The position numbers and the translations under genes were made by a program. Source: Embiotoca jacksoni (lineage: Eukaryota > Chordata > Actinopteri > Embiotocidae). From it: DNA of 64,000 nucleotides. Positions 34,883 through 45,726 of the stretch are shown here, in pieces. How positions within the stretch are numbered: position 1 is the stretch's first letter; each line of letters opens with the position of its first letter. Where the stretch lies: the NCBI GenBank assembly GCA_022577435.1, contig JAKOON010000011.1, positions 17,423,802-17,487,801 on the forward strand. The letters are read 5' to 3'. Under the pieces are notes generated by a model. It did no database searches. It saw only the letters and a program-made list of their open reading frames with translations, and was not told where the DNA came from.

Positions 34883-37800
34883 TTTACCTGTGTGTGCCTT
34901 ATGCAGGTGGCTCTTCAAGCGACTCACATAGGCTGATTTAAAGGGGCAGAGCTTGCACTTGAAGGGCTTGTGGTGCCCGTGGTGAGACTGCACATGTCTG
35001 TCCAGACTGGCGATGAGACAAAGTATAAAAAATAAAAAAAAAACAGAAGGGGGGGATATGAGATAAGAGGATAAAAGAAGAAAAAAAATTGATGAAATGA
35101 GGACAAAGGATCGCAGATAAAGAGGAAAAAGTGACAAGAATAGAGAGCAGGAAAGAAAGACAGAGCTCTGCAGCATCCACTTTGATGATTTCAACAGCGG
35201 GGTTTTTCAGCAGCATCTAAAGCGCTCGATTGTGTTTACCTCACAAACAACAGCCGCACATTTCCAATGACTACAGAACAAGGAGCCATGGGGTGAACTC
35301 ATCTACCCACAATCCCCTGGTGGGAATGAGTGTGTGAGTGCCTGTGGGGACGGTAGCTGTGTTTTTAATGCCAGCCTCCTAGGTGGCATGGGAATGCGGC
35401 TTCTTTCTGGGTCAGGGCACATACAGTACAGAGGGATTACACCTGGGAGCTCAGAGGAGATGAGGACTCTCTTTTTCCCTCTCACTCTGTGTCTCTGTGA
35501 TGGATAAAACAAATCACACTACCAAAATGTGTCTCGCTCTAATGTTTGTCTTACTCTCCGCGGAGGCAGGAAATCTTTGAGAAGATTGACGATTCAAAGG
35601 GATTTTGATAGGTAAACAGAAGGTGTAAAACTGCACTCTGCACAAAACGTGTTTAACATCCACTTTGAAGAACAAATGGTGCAACACTGGGAAAGTATAT
35701 AGTGGTGAAAGTTTAAAGGTCCCATATTGTATAAATTCACATTTCCATTTCTTTCTTTTTTTAATTATAAAGAAGTCTAGGTGCTATATAAATACTGTGA
35801 AAGTTTAAATACTCAGAAATACACGCAGCTAGTATTCAGCAACTGTGCCGTTTGGATTTCCTAAAGTTTGTGATGTCACAAACTCAAGCTCATGTCGTAT
35901 GTCTGCCTTCAACACAGCCCCACTCACTGTCCAACATTTTATGGAGAAGAAAACACAGAGCGGCCATTCTGTCGAAAAGCTAGCAAACTACAAGAACGAA
36001 GAGAAGCTGTAGTTGGCCTAGGCATGTATTAGAAAACTGTGAGCCAATCAGAAGAGAGGGTCACTGATATCACTTAAAGACTCAGACACTCTTGGTAGAA
36101 AGCGTTTTAAACTGTGTTGAGATGTTTTTTTAGTTCTTAAATCCACAAATATCTCCTTCTGGCTCAAAACTGCAGATAAACCAATGTCTTAAATATGGGA
36201 CCTTTTAAAATGAACCGCTACCGGGGCTCGCATATCGTCAGGGAATTAATGCGTTTTACCTGTAATTTTATCTCATTTAATATCAGACACCCTGTTTACT
36301 GTTAAGTTCCTTCAAATGCAAACCTAACATATCCTTGTAACTGAATTTTCTCACTGTGGGATTAATAAAGTCCAAGTCTTGTAACTCTGCTTCACACTGG
36401 AAGCATACTAATAGCACAGGAGCACAGCGTGTTTATCACGAGGTTAGCGCCAACCACAGTTGATCAACACCACATCTGCACTTACAGCAATTTTGCCAAA
36501 AAGCCAATTTTCCCCCTCATTTTTAATATTTGCAACAAAGAATGGAAAAATAAGGGACAGCACAGTGAGTAGGTGAAGAGCTGCAGATGAAAGCTTCACA
36601 TCAAGCAGTACTGAAATCTTTAAGGTCACCTTCAGTCACACATTCAGTTTGTTAAAAATGACTGCTTTGAATAACACAATGTGTCTCATATGGTTTCAGC
36701 AAAAAAGGTTAAAACCAGAAAACAGAGACGTAGAATATAGGCAAAATATATTCAGTAGAGTGGAAAACGTCTTAAAGGATTGCAACTCTGATTAACCTTA
36801 ATGGAGAGTAAAAATGAAATGAACTGGGCAGTCAGAATATATCAATGTTCAATGGAGAGTTAGCAGATAACTTAACATTTAGGGAAATGTGTGGCTACCT
36901 TGGGCAAAGTTGCCCCATTTAATCTCCTTATAAAAGTACCACATTATATACAGAGCCACTGTAGAATCAGTGTTGCAGGTGCCGTTCCTCCCTACTTACT
37001 TGTGTCTGAAGGGGGAGACAAACTGGCAGTACTGGCAGCTGTATTTGTCCTCTCTGCTGAACAGTGCCATGGCTGAGTGGCTCCTTTCATGGGACCTCAG
37101 TCCCTGCATGGACATGAAGACGCGGTCACACTGGGCACACGGGTGACCCCCCGCGGCTAACCGCTGCTTCAGTTGGCCCTCCGACACCACGGCCCTGGCT
37201 GCAGCCACGAGGGCCGCTGCCCTTCCTTCAACAGCATCCGTTTCGGGATCCAGGGTCTCCACGGCAACGCCACCAGCAGAAGCGGTGGAAAAGGGCGATC
37301 CCACGGCTGCAGCCGCAGGTCTCTCGAGGCCATCGGCTTCAGCTGCTTCATCCCCATCCAGGTCGCCATTAGTTAGGCTCTCTGAAGGCAGCGTCAGGGG
37401 GACGTCACTGACTTCCTGCTGCAAAACCAAGAGTACAAGTCTCAGATGTTCAGCAGCCTTTATGTGCCTGTTGAAGCCTTTTTATTATTTGGATACAGAG
37501 CACTGAAAATAAAAAAGCAAAAGATAGCTGTTCATTTAAATACCGCTTTCAGTTTGGCACCTGTTGCCCTTTTTTCCGAGATTAGTCGCATCATGTTAAC
37601 AGCACATGAGAAACGGTTAAGCATCTGGCTAACACCTCCGGTTCTGTCTATGCAGTATTAGTGCAATCACTGTAAGTTAAGCTTTAGTTACAGCTCACAC
37701 TCACTCTGGTTCTCTTTCTCACTCTCTGTATTATTGGAAGATTAACATGCAGGCAAAGGTAACCTGAGGTCAACTTTCACCCTGACCTGAAACGCTCTAG

Positions 37801-40800
37801 TTGGCCGGTACAGAGACATGATGCACAGTTGATATTGAGGTGATTGCATCATCCAAACAGAGTGGACTGGAAAATTTGAGTCTACTCACTTGAATGTGGC
37901 AGTTTTATTACTTATCATCTACAACACCTAAATCTTTCTACCATATAAGATTGAGGATGAATGCAATACACTTTTTCAATCTCAATTTGCCCTTTCATTC
38001 TACTAAACCATAAGCCTTTTACTGTATTCTAAATGATTACAGTACTTTGATTACACAAACCAACTGCATAACAGAATTTCTCCATCTCCTTCTACTTCCT
38101 TCATCTGCTGGAGTGCAGGCTGGTTACTGCAGCGATCACTAGTAAGACAGACAATCACCATGACTTTTTTATTGCCTCGAGGAAACTCATTCTTTCTGTG
38201 GAAGGACCTGACCCTGCACTTCATTCTGCCATAAATAAGATGTCATCCACACAGGCCAAACCTTTCCATCCAGACCTTGAATGCACTGTCAGCCTGCTGT
38301 ACGTCCACCTCTGTGAGACACGGTTGCAGTTTTTGAATTATAACTCAACTGCAACATTTGTTTTTACCCCACGCGACGTGTAAAACATACAAGTTTATTC
38401 CATCTGGGGAATGTGTTGTACGTCGTTGGAGTCGTGATGTTTTAGTCTGTGAATGGTGACCAGCTCATAACCCGGCTAGGGTAAGTGTCATGAGCAAAAA
38501 AAAAATGTCCCTAAAAGTAAAAGTCGCAACAGAAATACTCCCTTTTTAAAATGTGCGTATTTTTTTTTTATTTTTTTTATTTTTTTTTTTATAGATCTCA
38601 GTTCTCAAAGTGAATATGGTACATTTTCACTGTATCACTCTCAGTGGTCCCAAACGCTCTCATCTTAGATACATAAAGACAGGCCGAGTGTCTGATGGAA
38701 GAAGCAGGCCTCCGTTGGGGTGAGGCGTCGGATCCTTGGGCCTGTTCCCCTCACTGGCAGCCTCAGTGGAATACTAATGTTCGAATGGTTACCCGCTGCT
38801 GCCCTAAAAGTTAAGACTCACCACTCCAACTCCCCCACAGCAATGGGACAGCATTGCTTGTTTTCTCTGGGGGAAGCTGACAGACTATCTACCCAAAAGC
38901 CTCTATCAGTAATAAACAAAATGGGAAACAGAACCCGCGTTCAGTAAAACAGATCACTGCAGCGTTAGAAGACAAAACAGAAACACCAGTGACTGAAAAC
39001 TTGGGCCTTGAAATATTGTTGAAGAGGATATTATATTCTACTGTACTAAAGTGGTATCACTTTAGTACAGTAGGCATACGTAGCACACCGTACATATTTA
39101 AAACCTAACGTAACAAGTAGTCAGTTGAAAAAAATTAAAATAAAATGGAAATAAATACTACTAAAACAGTATCAAAGAGATTTATAAAAAAATAAAAATC
39201 CAACTTCACTTACCTTGACATGTCCCTCTTTGACCTCCCCATACTGGACATGCTTCCTAAGGTGGTTGCAGATAGCTCGGAGGGTCGGGTGTATCTCCAC
39301 ACAGAATTTACACCTAAATCCGATGGGGGTCTTATTCACAGGGCATTCCTAAACACAAAAAAAGACATATAAAATCAGTTTTATTTAATTTTTGTCTTCT
39401 TTTTAAAACGTATATACAATTATTTATCATTAACACAATGATTTACTTTTTTTTTTTTTTTAGGAGTTTAACGATCAGATTTACTGGCCTTGTGTCATTA
39501 ATGCCTATGAATAGTCTACAGCAGCTGATGTATTTGTAATAGTCAGAAGACATTTTTATATTTTCTTAAATTTATCTTTTCTCCAGAAAGTTAGAGAATG
39601 TTACTGTTCTCTAATATACACCTGATCAGATCAATTGTATTTTTAATGAAGTTATTATGAAACTAATTATAATACCTCATTATATTGCACTATTACATGT
39701 GAGGGCAAATTGAAATATATAATTAAAGTATTAATCGTCTCCCCACTTTTAGCGGAGTATTACTACTGTAGGTACAACAGGAAAGAATGTAGGTTTTTAA
39801 AGTCATGTTTCCCTTTCAAAGAAAGCTTGAAAGCCTACAACTTCCAGGAGTTAAGAAACACTTGTGCAATCATAGTAGTGGCTTCTGACTATGGCTTTGG
39901 AGAAATCACAGTATGTCCTAATAGGCATAAATAGTAAAAGGATCTTTTTTTTTTATGATACCAGTTTTATTCTTTCATTTCGAAGGTGTCAGGAATACTA
40001 CTCACCTTTTCAAGTTTACTTTCCGTCAGCTCTGCGGCTCTCTGTTTGCTGAGCAGCTGCCTCCTTCTCTCCTGCCTCATGGCCCTCTTCTGAAACTCCT
40101 CATTGTGATCCAGTAGATGTTTCGCCAGAGCAGGGAGAGAAAGGAACTTCAGCTCACAGTGAGAACACTGGTATAACTCAGACTCCTCATCCACGGGATC
40201 AGGCGACACCACAAAGTCCCTCTTCAAGTCATTGGTGTGGTGGTCGTTGTAGTGCATAGAGAGCAGCGCGCCTGTGCTAAAGGACAACCGGAAGCATTTT
40301 AGACACTTGAACGGCAGCCATTCAACATCTCCGTCTTGCTCGGGTTCAAGCGGAATCGCCAGAACTTCCTTTTCTTCCTCTGCCAGTTCATCGGCAGAAG
40401 TCTTCTCGGGTTCTTTGGCATAAATAACAGTAAAGTAGCGACCAAGCTTGCTAGCATGCTGCTTCTTGGGGAAGACACCTGGGTGGCGTTTAATGTAGTG
40501 TGAGACAATGCTCTTCCTACTGAAGGCCTGGAAGGCGCAAAGAGAACACCTTCGTCTCTCCACGGCCAAACGCAAGTCTTCACTCATTTCTGAGTTGTCC
40601 CCTTCGATTGGCGGGGGCACCATCACTTTGTTCGGCTTTTCGGTGATAGTCTTGGAAGCAGCCAGACAATGGGTATAATAGGCATCGATGTCATGGCGCT
40701 TCTGGTAGTGGGCTGCCAGGCCTTTGCGTATTGGGTTTGTGTATGAACATAGAGCACATTTGAAGACGTTGTTTTTCCCTTCTGGCTGAGCACGGACGTT

Positions 40801-43800
40801 GTTGTGCTTGATACGGTAGTGGCGAGCGATGCCTTTCCTGGTAGAGCAGAAGTATTTGCAGAGCTGACAGTTGAACACGGCATGTTTCTCCGTCTTATTG
40901 ATGGGTAACTGAGCCAGGGCAAGGTCCAACTCACTGACCCCCTGGATGTTTGCTGTGCCTGATATATTACTCGCACTGCATTCAGCGACTGGCTCTGTTT
41001 CTTTACTGGAAGAAAAATTTGCCAGAGAGTGAGTGAACATATCAGAAGCAGACTGATTGTGGTATTTCTCATAATGGATTTTGAGTTTCTCCAGTGTCCC
41101 ATGTGTGTAGGGGCACATTTTGCATCTGTATGCTCCATAGCCCTGCCTTTGGGTTTTGAACTTGTCATCTCCTTCATGTAACTCATTGATTTGCTCTATG
41201 TCATCTGCAAAGTCTTCCGCAGTGACTTTCACTAATGGGTGTCTTTTCTGGTAGTGAGTTAGGACTCCATGGATGCGGGAGTTTACATACGGACAGTGAC
41301 GACATTTATACACCGAACTGGGGTTGATGTCGGCCTCCTGTGCAAAATCTGCGGCTTTTACTTTCATGCCTGGGTGCTTCTTTCCATAGTGAGTGAGGAG
41401 GCCGTGGAGACTGTTGTACTCTGACAGACATACAGTACACTGATAAGCATTATTACAGATGGAAAGGCGTGGGTGGGGAGGGTGGGGATTGCTTTCTTGT
41501 GGTGGGGTTGCAATGACCAGTGCTCCATCATCTTCAACAGACTGGCAATTTAGAGGTGCGAGTTCGTCGGCAACCTGCAGGTGGATCTTTTCAGCTGGGC
41601 CATTCCCTTTGATAATATCCAAAAGCACAGATTCGTCCCCTTTGATAGCCCAGGGATGGACCGCCTGATAGTGACTGGTGATGTCCCATATTGTACAGGC
41701 CTCGAAAGCACAGTCTTTACATTTGTAATGTTTAGTTTCCATATTGCCCCCCTGTTGGGTGGTTTCAGGCCCAGCCCACAGCTTACTAGCCATGTATGTG
41801 TAATCCACATTATGCTCAGGATGACGTCTTTGGTAATGGAGCAACAGGCCCTGGGGCTCAGCATGGGAGTAAATGCACCACTCACAGTGGTAGCCAGCCT
41901 CCAGAATGCCATCTTGGTAAGCCCAATGCAAAATGGTCATGGCTGTAGCCTTCACAGTAGGGTGCTCTTTCTTCAGGTGCTTCTTTAGGGCGTAGACATA
42001 AGGGGACGTGTAAGAACAGTGTCTGCACTTCAGGGAACGCAGAGGTGTAGTGTTTTCAGGGTCTGGAGGAGCTGGGATCATGGCAGAAGAGACGCTACCT
42101 GACTGGACCATCTGTGCACGCTCACGCTGACTCCGGACAACCGCAGTGTGACGACGCACAAGGTCAGCATTGGCCTTGGTTTCCCTGTGCTTTTTCTGGT
42201 AGTGAATAAGCACTCCTTTTACAGTGCGGTTGCCGTAATCACAGTGCTGACAGAAGAACAGCTCATCCTCACTTTTCTCACCACTTCCTGGTTTAGGACT
42301 TGAGTTATTAGATCCTTCATGACCATTATTTTGAAACTGCTTCAAAAAGTGTTTGGGAGCTGCAATTTGCAATTCATCCATTAATTTCATCAAACCAGGG
42401 GTGGGAGCGCCATGTTTGATATACTTCGCTGTCACTTTCACTTCTGGGTGTCTCTTTTGATAATGTACCAACACACCAACCACCGATCTGTTGCTGTACA
42501 CGCAATGTTTACAGTAGTACATTTCTTCATCGGATCCATACAGTGCTGCGCTTGATTGTTTTGGAGTCGAAGACATGCTGGCGTTGAATGAAGAGTTGGC
42601 TACAGGCTGCGATTGATCCACCGAGATGACCTTCATGGTTTTCTGTATACGGAAATAAGACGCCTTTTGGTCTGGGTGTTTCTTCTGGTAGTGGACCAAA
42701 ACTGAGTGCATGTTGGGGCTAGCAAAAGAACACATGTCACAGTCATATACAACCACATTACCACCCATGGCTTCTTTGAGAGGCTCTGCCTCAGCACTAG
42801 CTTCAGGGGACTTGGAAACAGTTTTCAGCACTGGGCTTGAGGAGGACCTCGGCATTGCTGCGCCCGAGTTAAAATTCTTGGGACCAGAGTTTAATATTTC
42901 CCTCAGAGTTTGCGATTCACTCGTCTTGTGGGTCTGCTCAACTATGTAGCTGGAGAAAATCATGGCATTGTTAATTTTCACTGTGGGATGCATTCTTTGG
43001 TAATGGGGCATGAGGCTCCTGACGTTGGGGCTCGTGTACGAACAAAAGCGGCACATGTACAACAGGTGCGGTTGGTTGAAGTTGAGTACGTTGCTCGCTT
43101 CGGGGTGATGATCCATGTAGTGTTGGTGCAGATCGTTGTAATTTGTGTATTCAATGTAGCACTCTAAGCAGCGGAAGACTGCGCTCTGGTCTTCAGGGTC
43201 CAGGATGTACTTAAAGCTGAACTTGATGTAAGGGTGCATCCTCTGGTAATGGGTGCTGACGCTACGAGCCGATTTGTTGTGGTAATCACAGTGTTTACAG
43301 TAGAAACGAGTAGTTCCAGGTTCTTCTGAATATTCAATGTTCTCCGGGACGGTGCTGTCACTGGTATCAGCAGAGATGTTTTCACTATCATCTGAGAGAG
43401 TCAGCGATAAGGGAATGTTTCTCGGCTTTGACTTCGGGTTGCTTTTTCTTTTCCCTATTCTGCCTCCCTCATGAGAGATTGTTGAATCTCGCACATGAAG
43501 CTCTTGTGTGTTGTAAGCAAAGACAGGGTTTTTGTTATCGTCGTTTCTGCCCTCATCAGCACTGACATGATTTTCTCCTGTATCGTAGTCATCCATGTCA
43601 TCCAGATTTATGATTGTGTCCTGTTGGCTTTGGCTTATCTTACTTTGAAGGTTACTGGCAATTTCATCAATTCTTGTTCTCTTTTTGACCGAGGACAAAT
43701 CTAAAGGCAAGTCATTAATGGACTTCCTCGCTCTTTTCCCTGTTACTAAGGGCTTTTTGGTGGAAAGTCCTAAAATGGAGGTCTGAGTTTTTTGTAGAAA

Positions 43801-45686
43801 GATTGGAGAAGCGTCCACTTCCGAATCTGGCTGGTCAGTCAGCTGGGCTTCAAAGAGACTGGGATCTAGGTCATCACAGTAGGAATGCTTGTGCTGCTGG
43901 TGGACCCTCAGACCTTTCAGAGTGGTGGTTGAGAAGCTACAGAGTGTGCAGCGATGAGGGTTCTGCTGGTTGTTCGGTGTGCTGGTTGTCTTTTTTCCAT
44001 TGACTTTGGAGCTTACATTACCCCCATTTACTGGCTCTGAGACGTTGTCATTCTGAGGTTCTGGACTTTCACTTGTGAGGTCCATGGTGTCTAAATCTGA
44101 GGAATTGTGGCTCTGTTTGTGCGTGCCTAGTTTCAGAGGGCTGGTGCAAATAAATGGGCATTCATCACATTTATACACTGTGGTCTTGCCAGACAGGTGA
44201 ATGTTTTCAATGTGGCGGGAGATGCTCCGCCGGTGCATGGTGAGGAAGGAGCAGAAGGGACACTGAAATCGGTTCATGTACTTTCTGAAAGGTATTCCTT
44301 TAGTCTCCAGTAATTTATTATCCTCATCCGTTAATAACTGCTTCGCATCTGCAGACAGGGTTCCTGTATAGCTGGGATCATCTATATCACCCAAGTCTTC
44401 CTCATCATCGTCATCCTCTAAGCTGCTCCTTGAGTCTTCCTCATTGAGTACAGTGGCATCCATGTCGATGACATTGTTGGAGACACTTGATGACGCAAAC
44501 CTCTTAGACAAAATGGAGGACCCCGTGCTGTTGGGTGTTACTGCACTTATCTGTGCATGTTGAAAGGATGAAATCTCTGCCACTGACTTTTCCAAAGTGT
44601 TTTCTGGTGTTTTTACAACAGACTCGTCCTTTTCAGAAACATCAGCAGAGTTCATCTTTGATTGAGTCGGGCTGTGGGAAGAGGAGGGAGAGTCTGGTTT
44701 GGGTGAGCTTTCACTTGCCTCCCCTTCCAGCTCTGCAATGCAGGAAACTATCTTGACCTTGTCACTGTGTTCTTTCACCACGTGACTCGTCCAGCTGTCC
44801 TTCTGGTCAGTTTGATAGTCGCACCATTCACAGGCAAATGTTCCCTTCATGAGCCCACTAGCTGAGTCAGATTCCTCCCCGGCTTCAACGTATTCTGGAG
44901 TATCTCCAGCGCCATCTGAAGGACCTTTGTTATGATACATTAGTTGGTGTTTTATTATCCTCGCTTTGCGTGGAGACTTGTATGTGCAATACTGACAGGA
45001 ATACACTTTTGCATGGTCATTGTGCATTATAACAGTGTAGCTGGGCTGTTTAGCTGTCTGCGAGGAGACGCTTGCATCTGAATCCTCCTCCACGGCATTA
45101 TGCACCTTTTTGGTGTGGTTTCTTAAGAATGACTTTGATCTGAAGTAACGGACACAGAACTTGCACTGGTAGAACTGCAAATGGGTTTCAGCTGTTTGCT
45201 TTTGTGATGTTTGGTTAGGGCCATCAGTAGAGTTGGGGCCTACAAAAAAAAAAAAAAACATTTTATGAGAAAAATGGTATTTGCCGTTGTCACTTAGATG
45301 TTCTGTTGCTTCTGTTAATAAAACCACCCACAACTCTTTACATATATATCCTCTTCAATAAAATATATGATCGTCCAACTATGAAGATTTTCTTAAAAAC
45401 AACTAACCATGCAAGATGTGTTTTCTAATCCTCAACAAATTAACAGTGACATCTGAATTAATGTGGTAGGCATACTCATTCCAGCTTTAGGAGACGTATA
45501 ATCCTTGTCATCCTTATCCTCGAATTCCCCTTCTTCCTCGTCGTCTTCATCCTCGTCTTTCAGGGAATCAGACTCGTCTGCATCTGCAGGCTGCAGGAAA
45601 ACAGTGTGTACTTCCTGTATGTGGGTCTTCAAGTCATCATATGACTCGGCACGGAAGTCACAGCCATCACACTGCAATACCTCCAT
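24188..45686 (-). CDS. znf462: zinc finger protein 462, twelve coding exons
   Basis: Very large nuclear C2H2 protein involved in chromatin organisation and development; human ZNF462 loss causes Weiss-Kruszka syndrome (established). Coding exons in transcript order: 45476-45686, 40006-45239, 39214-39348, 37000-37418, 34888-35006, 33078-33275, 28678-28933, 28345-28484, 26929-27152, 25329-25656, 25052-25190, 24188-24407. They total 7623 nt, 2540 residues plus stop, with every intron phase agreeing; human is about 2506. The start MEVLQCDGCDFRAESYDDL matches the vertebrate N-terminus. I count about 35 C2H2-like fingers, many of the HYQKRHP type. Other marks are a CtBP-type PLDLS at 582-586, basic KKRTR just after it, and an acidic block at about 2338-2408. 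The final exon ends in a poorly conserved tail. Several fingers are split by introns. Confidence 0.96.
25329..25656 (-). CDS. znf462: znf462 exon 10, acidic domain
   Basis: Begins VIRNFELMGRVNLDQLDMIK, well matched to human RNFELVGRVNLDQLEQMK, then becomes a run of glutamate and aspartate over about 70 residues with two pure Glu tracts, coded by GAG/GAA repeats. The fish block appears much longer than the human DDEDKEEE segment as I recall it. Confidence 0.9.
27310..27362. repeat. (CA)n microsatellite upstream of a znf462 acceptor
   Basis: About 26 CA units. On the znf462 transcript this is a (UG)n tract roughly 160 nt before the exon-9 acceptor at 27153, a position where TDP-43 or CELF proteins could bind. 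Confidence 0.95.
27934..28310. mobile_element. palindromic MITE in znf462 intron 8, degenerate copy
   Basis: The left end reads AAGAAATCGACATTGTAAG then CTTTCTTGCCAAGAGTGAG and GATGAGAAGATCGATATCAC; the right end closes with AAAATGTGGAACTATTCCTT. Together they match the terminal inverted repeats of a common fish MITE also present at 32567-32996. The right end stops about 35 bp from the exon-8 donor. Confidence 0.55.
29481..30517 (-). mobile_element. Tc1/mariner relic with both terminal inverted repeats
   Basis: The ends are inverted copies: CTCACTGAGGACTTTATTAG (29489-29508, continuing GAACACC) and, on the other strand, CTCACTGAGCACTTTATTAG. TA dinucleotides flank the element at 29479-29480 and 30518-30519, as expected for Tc1 target duplication. 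Minus-strand fragments such as DGRVRIWHQQRESMNPACLV match the transposase of the fish family with TTATTAGGAACACC ends. About 1.04 kb remain, with stops and deletions, so it is dead. It lies in znf462 intron 6. Confidence 0.85.
31155..31460 (+). repeat. dispersed fish repeat, GGTATTTGGTCATAAACCAAAG family
   Basis: Contains CGCTAACATGCTGATGTAAAG, TTTTGCAGGTATTTGGTCAT and ATTTCATAGCAATCCACTAG, characteristic of a widespread percomorph repeat in which gene-poor DNA carries TTAGCATG-type strings. A related copy in the opposite orientation is at 57810-58020. Located in znf462 intron 6. Confidence 0.6.
32567..32996. mobile_element. MITE with long terminal inverted repeats
   Basis: The left arm from 32567 (AAAGAGAATAGTTTGATATT, then GAGTTAGATGAAAAGATGTG and CTCTCATGTTTGTATGG) and the right arm ending at 32996, read on the other strand (AAAGTCATAGTTTCACATTT, then GAGTTCGATGAGAAGATTGA and GTCTCATGTTTGTACACG), align over roughly 95 bp. 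This is a non-autonomous palindromic element familiar from teleosts. It is in znf462 intron 6. Confidence 0.75.
34050..34325 (+). repeat. dispersed teleost repeat, copy B
   Basis: Shares both ends with the element at 2905-3580: GTGCAGGATTTAGTGACATC with CAGTGGTGAGGTTG at the start and TTTCTGCCCAAAAGATCC, TACATGCTGAACCCTTAA at the end. It lies in znf462 intron 5. Confidence 0.6.
34811..34879. repeat. (TG)n microsatellite abutting a znf462 5' splice site
   Basis: About 34 TG units on the + strand. On the znf462 transcript this is (CA)n starting eight nucleotides after the exon-5 donor at 34887, after GTAAAAAA. Confidence 0.95.
35715..36205. mobile_element. 491-bp MITE with AAAGGTCCCATATT terminal repeats
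   Basis: AAAGGTCCCATATT at 35715-35728 is exactly inverted as AATATGGGACCTTT at 36192-36205. The interior has no coding sequence; it contains phrases such as GTGCTATATAAATACTGTGA and TTTGTGATGTCACAAACTC shared with a very common percomorph family. It sits in znf462 intron 4. No perfect target duplication was seen. Confidence 0.8.
36351..36372 (+). repeat. LINE-like 3' tail in znf462 intron 4
   Basis: CACTGTGGGATTAATAAAGT matches the tails at 15335 and 59588. Little or no LINE body remains before it. Confidence 0.5.
37000..37418 (-). CDS. znf462: znf462 exon 4, extra linker and finger
   Basis: Encodes an Ala/Glu/Gly-rich linker of about 90 residues, then a complete finger HPCAQCDRVFMSMQ to HERSH, then the start of YSCQYCQFVSPFRH, which finishes in the next exon. 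The acceptor is a tandem CAGCAG, so one glutamine may be optional. As I recall the human protein, it has only a short linker and a remnant GLRSHERSH in this place. Confidence 0.9.
40006..45239 (-). CDS. znf462: znf462 giant exon (5.2 kb, 23 fingers)
   Basis: One exon of 5234 nt encodes residues 71-1815. The acceptor is a long T tract plus GTAG at 45240; the donor GTGAGT starts at 40005. By eye it holds 23 C2H2-like fingers. Many have the form C-x2-C-x-Y-x9-L-x2-HYQ-x2-HP, and are followed by a short VKVTAKYI-like extension. Linkers include PLDLSSVKKRTRIDEIASNL at 582-601, strongly conserved with human. A giant exon is also a feature of the mammalian gene. Confidence 0.97.
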
Positions 45687-45726
45687 CACTAAAAAGGGGG
45701 AGAACTCCCTGGAAAATCAGGGAAAC
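45476..45726 (-). CDS. znf462: znf462 first coding exon
   Basis: An excellent acceptor (C/T tract ending TTTTTCAG at 45727) opens the exon; 40 nt of 5'UTR precede ATG at 45686. The codons encode one finger, CDGCDFRAESYDDLKTHIQEVH, and an acidic tail. The donor GTATGC at 45475 is weaker than average but gives the right phase. An in-frame GTG lies immediately before the ATG. At least one upstream non-coding exon must exist, and I could not place it. Confidence 0.88.

Noticed and set aside
34787..35194. 135-codon - frame with Thr-His repeats
   Set aside because: Only the znf462 exon part (34888-35006) is real; the rest is translated intron and microsatellite.
40299..41912. Several 90-190 codon - strand frames inside the giant exon
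   Set aside because: Out-of-frame shadows of znf462 coding sequence.
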